7,278 nt of DNA, from contig JALRHN010000102.1 in assembly GCA_023259575.1 (NCBI GenBank), forward strand, positions 1-7,278, in the 5' to 3' direction. Both the position numbers and the translations under genes were made by a program. Below are positions 1 through 6,133 of the stretch, one piece after another. The DNA is from Candidatus Kapaibacterium sp. (GTDB lineage Bacteria; Bacteroidota; Ignavibacteria; Kapaibacteriales; UBA961). Positions within the stretch are counted from its first letter, which is position 1, and the number at the start of each line of letters is the position of its first letter. Below the pieces are notes generated by a model. That model searched no databases and was not told where the DNA came from. It worked only from the letters and a program-made list of their open reading frames with translations.

Positions 1-1
1 T

Positions 2-385
2 TATGCTGTTGATGATATAGGCATTCTTCCAGATTCAATAAACTTAGATAATATTATTGCTGAACCAGATTTAATAAAAAAAGTAAAATCTCTCGGTGGA
101 ATTACTACAGACTATTTTGGCTTGAAAAGACAAGTAGATTCAACTTTAGCAGGTGCATTTTCTTCTTTACAAATATCAGGAATCTATCAAGAACGTATAT
201 CGAAAATAAGAGGGACATATGGTATTTTTCCTGATTATCGATTTGTGGTGGATCCAGAGCCAAAAGATAGAAGGTTTTCGATTATTTCACTAGATGGAAA
301 AGTACTTTCTGAAAAAGTATATGGCATGCAGACAGAGATAGATTTACCAAGTATTGGGCCATATTTTATCATAGAACAACATTAA
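2..385 (+). CDS. C-terminal fragment of an unrecognised protein, possibly with a type IX-like tail
   Basis: The reading frame is open from base 2 to the TAA at 383-385, giving 127 residues of a protein whose start lies before the window. A TTG at 122 could be mistaken for a start, but the frame continues unbroken upstream of it, so this is the tail of a longer gene. I do not recognise the family. The last 40 or so residues alternate hydrophobic and polar residues and carry an S-L-D-G-K-V-L turn followed by T-E-I-D-L-P-S-I-G-P-Y-F-I-I. That resembles the end of type IX secretion (Por) C-terminal sorting domains, where a D-x-x-G-K-x-V turn precedes I-D-L-S-x-L-x-x-G-x-Y. The usual Y-P-N-P opening of that domain is not seen, so this is a weak inference. 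The gene converges with the methyltransferase gene, with three bases between stops. Confidence 0.75.
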   Translation, partial: YAVDDIGILPDSINLDNIIAEPDLIKKVKSLGGITTDYFGLKRQVDSTLAGAFSSLQISGIYQERISKIRGTYGIFPDYRFVVDPEPKDRRFSIISLDGKVLSEKVYGMQTEIDLPSIGPYFIIEQH

Positions 386-394
386 GTATTAATG
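380..394. repeat. Inverted repeat holding both convergent stop codons
   Basis: CATTAA, a GTA spacer and TTAATG form a perfect 6-base-pair inverted repeat. It contains the TAA stop of the + strand gene (383-385) and the TAA stop of the - strand gene (complement of 389-391). It is too short and AT-rich, and lacks a T-run on either side, to be called a good intrinsic terminator. It may be a coincidence of two facing TAA stops, which are themselves partly complementary. Confidence 0.5.
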
Positions 395-1078
395 AGAATG
401 AATACCAAATAGTCTTTTTATGATTCTTTGAATTCCATGAATATATTTGATGCACCGTATGTACAATATTCTAAGAACATTAGTGTGCTGTGCATTTATA
501 AAAAGGACATCAAAATGTGTCTTGCGTGAAAAAACAATACAATGAAAATGAAGCGAAGTTAATCTGTTAATGATACGCAAAACATCGTCTTCAATGGCTA
601 ATTCAGGAATAAAATCATGAAATTCGACAGTGATTTGTTTGAATCTACCTAGCATTGTATCAGTTAGTGAATCAAAAACAGCGATTTCTGCCCCTTCAAT
701 ATCCATTTTTAATAAGTCTACAGATTCAATACCTTGTTGATTCATAAATGCTTCTAATGTTATTGATGGAACGACAATAGTTCCAGCATTTGTAGTGGAT
801 TGAGAAAAAATCGAGTTTGACTCAGGATTATCTGAAACATGAAATTGAATGCTCCCAATCGAATCACTTATAGCATAATGAAATGTATGTAACTTTGGCT
901 TTTGAATGATTGAAGCATATAAATCAGGCATTGCTTCGATAATAAAAGCGGTACAATTAAACTTTTCAAGTACTTCTGAACTAAACTCGCCTTTATGTCC
1001 ACCTAAATCAATTATCAGAGAATCAGAGTGTAATAATGAAGAGTCAAAATGATGTCCGCGGATGCAAGGAATAGACAT
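389..1078 (-). CDS. FkbM-family SAM-dependent methyltransferase
   Basis: The predicted protein has 229 residues and no signal peptide, so it should be cytoplasmic. The Rossmann-type methyltransferase core begins almost at once: L-I-I-D-L-G-G-H-K-G-E-F at 21-32 is the glycine-rich SAM-binding motif I, and I-I-E-A-M-P at 46-51 holds the acidic residue ending strand 2. V-D-L-L-K-M-D-I-E-G-A-E at 120-131 is the hallmark FkbM motif, followed by V-E-F-H-D-F at 151-156. FkbM enzymes are commonly O-methyltransferases acting on sugars, glycans or secondary metabolites; the substrate here is not evident. The D-L-G-G-x-K-G form of motif I, instead of D-V-G-A-N-x-G, is a known variant style in short FkbM proteins. 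The last 30 residues are basic and hydrophobic (R-I-L-Y-I-R-C-I-K-Y-I-H) and could form an amphipathic or membrane-touching helix. Upstream ATGs at 1088 and 1085 on this strand are out of frame, so 1078 is the best start, though no strong ribosome site precedes it. It is transcribed divergently from the penicillin-binding protein gene. Confidence 0.9.
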   Translation of the reverse strand: MSIPCIRGHHFDSSLLHSDSLIIDLGGHKGEFSSEVLEKFNCTAFIIEAMPDLYASIIQKPKLHTFHYAISDSIGSIQFHVSDNPESNSIFSQSTTNAGTIVVPSITLEAFMNQQGIESVDLLKMDIEGAEIAVFDSLTDTMLGRFKQITVEFHDFIPELAIEDDVLRIINRLTSLHFHCIVFSRKTHFDVLFINAQHTNVLRILYIRCIKYIHGIQRIIKRLFGIHSH

Positions 1079-1122
1079 AATCCATCATAGAAAATAATAA
1101 CTGATTTAAAATTACGCTTGTA

Positions 1123-1150
1123 ATAGTACAATCCCAAATCATCAAACAAA
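1123..1150 (-). promoter_or_regulatory. Weak candidate promoter for the methyltransferase gene
   Basis: Read on the - strand, TTTGTT (1150-1145) is followed after 16 bases by TACTAT (1128-1123), about 45 bases before the ATG at 1078. The match to a sigma-70 type -35/-10 pair is modest, and in DNA this AT-rich such pairs occur by chance. Its -35 box lies inside the left copy of the direct repeat at 1141-1155. Confidence 0.25.
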
Positions 1151-1155
1151 TCAAA
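1141..1155. repeat. Direct repeat, left copy (partner at 1188-1202)
   Basis: ATCAAACAAATCAAA here matches ATCAAATAAATCAAA at 1188-1202 in 14 of 15 positions. Each copy is itself a pair of ATCAAA hexamers whose starts are 9 bases apart. The copies are 47 bases apart start to start. The position between two divergent genes suggests a regulator binding site, but low complexity makes chance a real alternative. Confidence 0.5.
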
Positions 1156-1187
1156 TATTAAAAAGTGAATAGATGGATAACTCAAAT

Positions 1188-1202
1188 ATCAAATAAATCA
1201 AA
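1188..1202. repeat. Direct repeat, right copy (partner at 1141-1155)
   Basis: ATCAAATAAATCAAA differs from the left copy only at its seventh base (T for C). It ends about 40 bases upstream of the extended -10 element of the rightward promoter, a normal distance for an activator site. No regulator gene in this window suggests itself as the partner. Confidence 0.5.
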
Positions 1203-1209
1203 GAACTAG

Positions 1210-1233
1210 ATAATCGAAAAAACACTTGATTAT
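1210..1233. repeat. Inverted repeat upstream of the rightward promoter
   Basis: ATAATC (1210-1215) and GATTAT (1228-1233) are perfect inverted arms with a 12-base spacer. The right arm overlaps the TTGATT hexamer at 1226-1231 just upstream of the extended -10, the place an operator would occupy. Six AT-rich base pairs are weak evidence on their own. Confidence 0.3.
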
Positions 1234-1242
1234 TTCGTATTT

Positions 1243-1251
1243 TGCTATAAT
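1243..1251 (+). promoter_or_regulatory. Extended -10 promoter for the five-gene cluster
   Basis: TGCTATAAT is a perfect extended -10 element: TG, one base, then consensus TATAAT at 1246-1251. Transcription would start near 1258, leaving a leader of about 27 bases before the ATG at 1285. A TTGATT at 1226-1231 is only 14 bases upstream of the -10, too close to be a standard -35, which is acceptable for an extended -10 promoter. I did not find an exact Bacteroidota-type TAnnTTTG element at this place. Confidence 0.6.
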
Positions 1252-1284
1252 TATCATGTTATTTCAAAGATTGGAATACGTACA

Positions 1285-3435
1285 ATGACGGTAAAGAAAT
1301 TCTTATTATATGGAATCGTTTTCATCTTTTTGGCAATAGTAGGCATATATTCATATGTTCAAATTGTGATTATCGATGAATTACCTTCATTTGAACAATT
1401 AGAAAATCCTCCCCAAGAACTTGCCACAAGAGTATTAAGTAATGATGGTGAAGTTCTGGATATGTTTTATATAAAACGCCGAACTTATATTCCTTATGAT
1501 AGTATTCCTAAAAATATTATAAATGCTTTGATATCTACAGAAGATCGAGAATATTTTGATCATTGGGGAATACATTCCATGCGAATTGTAAAAGCATTTG
1601 TAAAAAATATTTTGGCATTAAGGGCAAGGGAAGGTGCTTCAACAATTACTCAACAATTAGCTAGAAATCTCTTTTTAAATAGAGAAGTTTCTCTTGTAAG
1701 AAAAATTAAAGAAGCAATAACCGCCGTAAAATTAGAACAAACCTATACGAAAAAAGAGATTATCGAACTCTATTGCAATACTGTTTACTTTGGAAGAGGG
1801 GCATATGGTATACAAGTAGCTGCAAATGCATATTTCAATAAATTACCTTATGAATTAAATATATCTGAATGTGCATTCTTGATAGCATTATTAAAAGCTC
1901 CAGAAAACTATAGTTCTATCACTAATTATGAAGCTGCAATTAATAGAAGAAATTTAGTGCTGTCTATGATGGCTGATAATGGTTTTGTAGAAGAAAATGA
2001 ATATTATCAAGCACTTATGCAGCCTGTTTATTTAAATAAGACAAGTTATGGTAATAAAGATGCAGGTATTGCGCCTCATTTTGTTGAATTAGTACGTCAA
2101 ACTTTAGAAAACGATGATACATATAATTTAAAAGGATATAATCTATACAGGGATGGTTTGATTATTCATACAACGCTGAATGCAACTATGCAAAGACATG
2201 CTAATAGCGCAGTAGCAGAACATATGAAGAAATTTCAAGCAATGTTCAGACAAAATTGGAGCTGGCGCGATAAATCAAATCTACTCTCACTTCTAATTAC
2301 ACAAGCTGTGAAAGAAAAGCCAGAATATATTCAGAATAAAGATCCCCAAAAAAGAGCGCAAATGATTCAATTGGCAATGAATAATCCAAAGTTCATTGAT
2401 TCTGTAAAGAAAAAAGCAACCACAATTCAGACAGGGATAAATATTGTTGACCCCTTAACTGGCTATATATTAGCTATGATTGGAGGAACTACTGAAACTG
2501 GAACATATACAGAAGAAGCCCGATATGCACTGAATCATGCTGTTCAAATTAAAAGACAACCTGGATCATCTTTTAAACCATTTGTTTATGCTAGTGCCAT
2601 GGTAAATGGTGTAACTCCAGAAACAATGATAGAAAGTGGTCCTTTTAGCTATACTTTGCCAAGTGGAAGAATTTGGAGTCCTAGTGGCTCTGGAAGTGGA
2701 CCTGTTTCTTTATCTACTGGATTAAAATATTCTATTAATACAGTAGCAGCTAGGTTAATAACAGAATATACTAGCCCTTCTGAAGTAATTGCACTAGCTC
2801 ATAGAATGGGTATTAAGTCTAAATTAGATCCTTATCCAACATTGGCTTTAGGTGCCGAAGAAATAACTCCTTTAGAAATTACTTCTGCTTTTGGTACTTT
2901 TTTAAATCAGGGAATTAGTATCGACCCAATCATTATTACTAAAATTGAAGATAGAAGAGGCAATATATTATATGAAAGAAAAAAGCAATTACAGTTAACC
3001 GATGCCCTTCAACCATCCATTGCAAAAGCAATGGTAAAAATGATGAGAGGAGTAGTTCAAGGTGGAACTGCTGCCTCTGTGAAAGAGTTCTATCCATTTG
3101 AAGCAGCCGGTAAAACCGGGACCACAAATGATTATGCTGATGCTTGGTTTATTGGTTTAACCCCACAATTAGCAGCTGGAGTATGGGTAGGATTTGATGA
3201 TCGAAGAATTAAATTTACTGGTTGGTATGCCCAAGGTGGAAAAGCAGCTGCCCCTATTTGGGGTAGAATGATGGGCAAAATTTATAGAGATCCATCTATA
3301 GGTTATAGGCAAACATCTTTTGGATTTGAACCATCTGAACAAGATTCATTAGATGTACTATCTCCTGGACAATTACCTATGGAAAATCGAATTCCAGAAT
3401 TACCCAAAAATAATGAAGAGCCATCACATGAATAA
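1285..3435 (+). CDS. Class A penicillin-binding protein (PBP1A-type transglycosylase/transpeptidase)
   Basis: This bifunctional peptidoglycan synthase of 716 residues polymerises lipid II glycan strands and cross-links their stem peptides in the periplasm while anchored in the inner membrane. Residues 5-30 form the single membrane anchor. The GT51 domain (about 45-235) shows T-E-D-R-E-Y-F-D-H-W-G at 85-95 with the likely catalytic Glu86, G-A-S-T-I-T-Q-Q-L-A-R-N at 117-128, and K-K-E-I-I-E-L-Y-C-N followed by F-G-R-G-A-Y-G around 156-175. The transpeptidase domain (about 383-665) has all three active-site motifs: S-S-F-K with nucleophile Ser428, S-I-N at 483-485 and K-T-G at 610-612. The linker of about 115 residues (268-382) is helical-looking and I see no clear OB-type insert. 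At 716 residues it is shorter than E. coli PBP1A (about 850). A weak GGA at 1273-1275 precedes the ATG. It overlaps the next gene by 8 bases and is probably the first gene of the transcript. Confidence 0.96.
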   Translation: MTVKKFLLYGIVFIFLAIVGIYSYVQIVIIDELPSFEQLENPPQELATRVLSNDGEVLDMFYIKRRTYIPYDSIPKNIINALISTEDREYFDHWGIHSMRIVKAFVKNILALRAREGASTITQQLARNLFLNREVSLVRKIKEAITAVKLEQTYTKKEIIELYCNTVYFGRGAYGIQVAANAYFNKLPYELNISECAFLIALLKAPENYSSITNYEAAINRRNLVLSMMADNGFVEENEYYQALMQPVYLNKTSYGNKDAGIAPHFVELVRQTLENDDTYNLKGYNLYRDGLIIHTTLNATMQRHANSAVAEHMKKFQAMFRQNWSWRDKSNLLSLLITQAVKEKPEYIQNKDPQKRAQMIQLAMNNPKFIDSVKKKATTIQTGINIVDPLTGYILAMIGGTTETGTYTEEARYALNHAVQIKRQPGSSFKPFVYASAMVNGVTPETMIESGPFSYTLPSGRIWSPSGSGSGPVSLSTGLKYSINTVAARLITEYTSPSEVIALAHRMGIKSKLDPYPTLALGAEEITPLEITSAFGTFLNQGISIDPIIITKIEDRRGNILYERKKQLQLTDALQPSIAKAMVKMMRGVVQGGTAASVKEFYPFEAAGKTGTTNDYADAWFIGLTPQLAAGVWVGFDDRRIKFTGWYAQGGKAAAPIWGRMMGKIYRDPSIGYRQTSFGFEPSEQDSLDVLSPGQLPMENRIPELPKNNEEPSHE
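3415..3420 (+). promoter_or_regulatory. Ribosome binding site that favours the 3428 start
   Basis: GAAGAG sits 7 bases before the ATG at 3428, inside the end of the penicillin-binding protein gene. An in-frame ATG at 3413 lies on top of this site and has only A/T-rich sequence before it, so 3428 is preferred. Confidence 0.4.
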
Positions 3436-4099
3436 TGCTGAAAGAAATTATATCTTTACAAATGGAACACAATTACAAGTTGGAACTATCTATTGCATTG
3501 GTAGGAATTATTCTGCTCATGCTTTAGAAATGGGTGCACAAGTACCAGAAAAACCATTGGTATTTATTAAACCACCCGCAGCATATATTTATGGACAGAA
3601 TGCAATCATCCATAGGCCAGAATATTCTCAAGAAATGCATCATGAAGCAGAATTAGTTGTAGTTATTGGAGAGGATATACCACATGATTCAGGTGACGAA
3701 ATTGGTAATTATATATGTGGTTATGGAATTGGACTAGATTTAACATTAAGAGATATTCAATCTATTGCAAAGCAAAAAGGTGAACCCTGGAGTATTAGCA
3801 AAAGTTTTAAGGGCTCGGCTCCGATTTCTACAATTGTCCCAATTTCAGATTTTTCCTCTATATATCCGCAACTAACATTTTCATTATCTGTTAATGGAAT
3901 TGTGAAACAAGTAGGAAATACAGACTTAATGGAAAGATCTATTCCTTCATTATTGAAATATATTTCTTCGGTTTTTAGTTTGCGTAAAGGAGATTGTATC
4001 TTTACTGGCACACCACAGGGAGTTGGTCCTTTACTGTCTGGAGATAATATTCAAGCCAGTTTAGATAGTTATATCACTATGAATTGTTCTGTATTGTAA
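3428..4099 (+). CDS. FAH-family hydrolase, FAHD1/YcgM-like (acylpyruvate hydrolase or oxaloacetate decarboxylase type)
   Basis: The 223-residue protein is a single-domain fumarylacetoacetate hydrolase-family enzyme, expected to be cytoplasmic and metal-dependent (Mg or Mn). Diagnostic motifs are I-G-R-N-Y-S-A-H-A-L-E-M at 24-35, the metal site H-H-E-A-E-L-V-V at 71-78 (Glu73, Glu75) with G-L-D-L-T-L-R-D at 102-109 (Asp104), and the late T-G-T-P-Q-G-V-G-P at 193-201. By the pattern known from human FAHD1, His31 and Glu34 correspond to the lid catalytic pair, Lys125 (W-S-I-S-K) to the active-site lysine and Gln111 to the conserved glutamine, so it looks fully active. Members cleave acylpyruvates or decarboxylate oxaloacetate; others act in aromatic catabolism, and the sequence does not decide the substrate. 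An upstream in-frame ATG at 3413 would add five residues. It overlaps the preceding gene by 8 bases, implying translational coupling, although its metabolic role has no obvious link to the envelope genes around it. Confidence 0.92.
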   Translation: MNNAERNYIFTNGTQLQVGTIYCIGRNYSAHALEMGAQVPEKPLVFIKPPAAYIYGQNAIIHRPEYSQEMHHEAELVVVIGEDIPHDSGDEIGNYICGYGIGLDLTLRDIQSIAKQKGEPWSISKSFKGSAPISTIVPISDFSSIYPQLTFSLSVNGIVKQVGNTDLMERSIPSLLKYISSVFSLRKGDCIFTGTPQGVGPLLSGDNIQASLDSYITMNCSVL

Positions 4100-4109
4100 G
4101 AAGAATGTT

Positions 4110-5498
4110 ATGAAGCATATGTATAAAGCATTATTTCAATCTCCATCTCTTTGGACATGTTTATCGATTATATTCTTGTTTGGACTCAGTAGTTGTTCAA
4201 GTTTAACCAATATGGGTAGCTTAGAGCAAATGATAACAAGAACAGAAAAAGATATTTATACCATTACAAAAAGGGATACTGCAATTATTGATGCAGTTAG
4301 GAATGCTCCTGGACAAAGAGACAATGGAATAGTATATCCTACTTCTAGAATTGTAGAAATGCGTAGAGATATAAGCCAGATTGATAGTACGATAGTGAGA
4401 GAATATCCCAATTTTATTCGTCTTGCATTATTTGAAAGCGTTGGCCTTTTATTTAGTGGTAAACAAGAAAATGGAATCAGTGGAGGATTTTTAGGATTAT
4501 TTGGATATTTTGATGAAGACTACAATAAACAAAAAAATATGCCGAAAAAAGGTCTATTCCCAGGGGCTTTTTATAGAATCGGTATTATGGAAAAAAGACT
4601 CCGATGGTTTGATGATGCTGCAGATTGGACATTAGGCACATCAATCTATGAATCTTTTTCAGGTGATATGGATGCCGATAATACATTTACAGGTGTATCG
4701 CCAATCTATTTAAGAAAAAGATATTTTATCAGAGAGAAAATCCCTTACATAACTATTACACCAAGCTTAGGAATTTCTTTAATACCAGATCAATATATTA
4801 ATGCTGGTGTATCTGCCGATATTGGTTCACTTGGTGGTTTGAATTTCCGATCTTATCTAGGAATTATAGCAGGTTTAGGTTCTAAAAATGCATGTCCATA
4901 CTTTGGCATTGGAACATCTGTTTTGGATTTCTTAAATCGAGTCCCAGAAACTGAAAAAGAATGGAAATATCATGAGCATTCCTCTTGGAGTGTTGGATTA
5001 GCAAGTATAATTGGGGTAGCTACGAATGCTGAAAATCCATTTTTTGATCCTAAAACAAATTCTCCATTCAAAGGAATTATCGGAAGAATTGCCCCTGCTA
5101 GTATAGCAATTCCATTAGGAAATAATCGATTTTATGCAGGAACTTCATTAATTAATTTTATGCTGCTTGGTCAAACAGAAGGTGGAATTGGCATTTTGCC
5201 TTTACGATTAGGATATTGGCATACATTAATGGGACAAGAACTTTCATTAGAGCCTTTTGCCGAATATAATTATTATCCAAGCTCAATGGTTCACATTGGT
5301 ACCAGATTAGCTTTAAGAATTAGCAATCAAATAAATCTACAGTTACAAGCAGGATACTCTACTGGGTCTCCAGTTTCGACATTAAATCGAGATTTTAGAA
5401 ATCTCACTGATTTTGATGTCTTTTATATAGGTATTGGTATTGGTTTATATGATAGGCTTTTCCAAAGCAATGAATTGCGTTATAGAAAGAGTAAATAA
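4110..5498 (+). CDS. Uncharacterised lipoprotein with beta-strand-rich, possibly barrel-like body
   Basis: The 462-residue product begins with a lipoprotein signal peptide: positive N-terminus, hydrophobic stretch about 14-25, and lipobox L-S-S-C with Cys29. The residues after Cys are S-S-L, with no acidic residue at +2, which in proteobacteria favours outer-membrane sorting; no acidic surface-export motif follows. Residues 30-110 look helical and polar. From about 175 to 445 the sequence is a run of alternating hydrophobic/polar segments separated by short turns rich in Gly, Asn and Pro, for example I-T-I-T-P-S-L-G-I-S-L (215-225), the stretch 331-345 around P-L-G-N-N-R-F-Y-A-G, and S-L-E-P-F-A-E-Y-N-Y (379-388). 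This is typical of outer-membrane beta-hairpins. I do not recognise a named family and assign no function. The start at 4110 follows an AAGAAGAA tract; an in-frame ATG at 4119 would remove three residues and keep the signal. It starts 10 bases after the FAH-family gene and ends 3 bases before the next lipoprotein. Confidence 0.85.
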   Translation: MKHMYKALFQSPSLWTCLSIIFLFGLSSCSSLTNMGSLEQMITRTEKDIYTITKRDTAIIDAVRNAPGQRDNGIVYPTSRIVEMRRDISQIDSTIVREYPNFIRLALFESVGLLFSGKQENGISGGFLGLFGYFDEDYNKQKNMPKKGLFPGAFYRIGIMEKRLRWFDDAADWTLGTSIYESFSGDMDADNTFTGVSPIYLRKRYFIREKIPYITITPSLGISLIPDQYINAGVSADIGSLGGLNFRSYLGIIAGLGSKNACPYFGIGTSVLDFLNRVPETEKEWKYHEHSSWSVGLASIIGVATNAENPFFDPKTNSPFKGIIGRIAPASIAIPLGNNRFYAGTSLINFMLLGQTEGGIGILPLRLGYWHTLMGQELSLEPFAEYNYYPSSMVHIGTRLALRISNQINLQLQAGYSTGSPVSTLNRDFRNLTDFDVFYIGIGIGLYDRLFQSNELRYRKSK

Positions 5499-5501
5499 TG
5501 T

Positions 5502-6131
5502 ATGGCACGATATCTTTTTACAGTTCTTCGCACACTTAGTATAATAATGATGATATTATTATCAGGTTGCTCATCTCTTATAGATTTATTCCTGCCACCT
5601 AATCCAGATGAGTTCCAATGGCGAAGCTCATTTTGGTTACGATGTAATGGCGTAAAATTATCCTCATTGCAATCAGTTAAGTTAACATCAGAAAACGGAT
5701 ATATTTTAGAAGATAGCTCTTCAGCAGGTTTTATGGCCCAAAGAATTACTGATTATCGCGTAATGATGAATATTAAGCTTTTATCAGGAACAGGAATAAG
5801 GATTAGAACAAGAACAACTATAGAAGAAGCTGAAAAAAAAGCTGGAATACTTCTAGATTATACAGATAAAGGAATAGAAATCAAAGACGGAGAGCGATTG
5901 ATTGCTAAAACAGATACAATAATGGCTATTCCTGGAATGGAAGAATTGATTACTATTGATTCTGATGGAAAAATCATGAGAATTGGAATAGGATGCGCAA
6001 AACCATTTATATTTGCTACATCTCAATCTGGAACAGAACATATACTTACAGAATCAATTAATGATTCTAGAGTGAGCGTATCTGGAATTGAAATAATTCC
6101 ATTACGTTTAGCAAGACCAAGCATCTATTAA
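5502..6131 (+). CDS. Uncharacterised lipoprotein with an all-beta domain
   Basis: The 209-residue product has a lipoprotein signal peptide: M-A-R start, hydrophobic stretch about 12-20, and a textbook lipobox L-S-G-C with Cys23. The mature N-terminus, C-S-S-L, is identical to that of the preceding lipoprotein. The rest (about 38-205) is predicted by eye to be nearly all beta-strand, with Y-R-V-M-M-N-I-K, G-T-G-I-R-I-R-T-R-T, a G-I-E-I-K-D-G turn and a closing V-S-V-S-G-I-E-I-I-P-L. This order of a framework strand, G-x-R-x-R strand, ligand-like turn and final S-G-I-E-I strand recalls concanavalin-like jelly-roll domains (LamG or DUF1080 style) that bind or cleave glycans. It is a loose resemblance without visible catalytic residues. 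Another ATG at 5498-5500 is out of frame. A GAAAGAG tract at 5484-5490 may serve as a ribosome site. The gene joins the downstream exporter gene by a TAATG stop-start overlap. Confidence 0.82.
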   Translation: MARYLFTVLRTLSIIMMILLSGCSSLIDLFLPPNPDEFQWRSSFWLRCNGVKLSSLQSVKLTSENGYILEDSSSAGFMAQRITDYRVMMNIKLLSGTGIRIRTRTTIEEAEKKAGILLDYTDKGIEIKDGERLIAKTDTIMAIPGMEELITIDSDGKIMRIGIGCAKPFIFATSQSGTEHILTESINDSRVSVSGIEIIPLRLARPSIY

Positions 6132-6133
6132 TG
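6129..6133 (+). promoter_or_regulatory. TAATG stop-start overlap (translational coupling)
   Basis: The TAA stop of the small lipoprotein gene shares its final A with the ATG of the polysaccharide export gene. There is no clear Shine-Dalgarno sequence for the downstream gene, so reinitiation by terminating ribosomes is the likely way it is translated. Confidence 0.6.

Larger units (their letters stand above)
1079..1284. other. Divergent intergenic regulatory region
   Basis: This 206-base gap is the only sizeable non-coding stretch. It separates the leftward methyltransferase gene from the rightward five-gene cluster. It is very AT-rich, holds no convincing ORF or structured RNA that I can see, and contains promoter candidates facing both ways, one near-perfect 15-base direct repeat and one 6-base inverted repeat, each listed separately. 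Confidence 0.7.

Noticed and set aside
122..385. A separate 87-residue gene starting at TTG 122
   Set aside because: The same frame is open from base 2 with coherent protein sequence, so this is the end of a longer gene.
1226..1251. TTGATT/TATAAT as a standard -35/-10 pair
   Set aside because: The spacer is only 14 bases; the extended -10 TG explains the promoter better.
2939..3127. Small - strand ORF opposite the transpeptidase domain
   Set aside because: It lies wholly within the strongly supported penicillin-binding protein gene and its translation has no recognisable features.
3353..3427. Longer N-terminus for the FAH-family protein
   Set aside because: It would overlap the preceding coding sequence by over 80 bases, and the family normally begins close to the G-R-N-Y motif; 3428 has the better ribosome site.
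3757..4011. 84-residue - strand ORF
   Set aside because: It is opposite the active-site half of the FAH-family gene and is explained as a shadow frame.
5853..6041. 62-residue - strand ORF rich in Cys and Ser
   Set aside because: It lies inside the small lipoprotein gene on the other strand; the composition is what antisense of AT-rich coding DNA gives.
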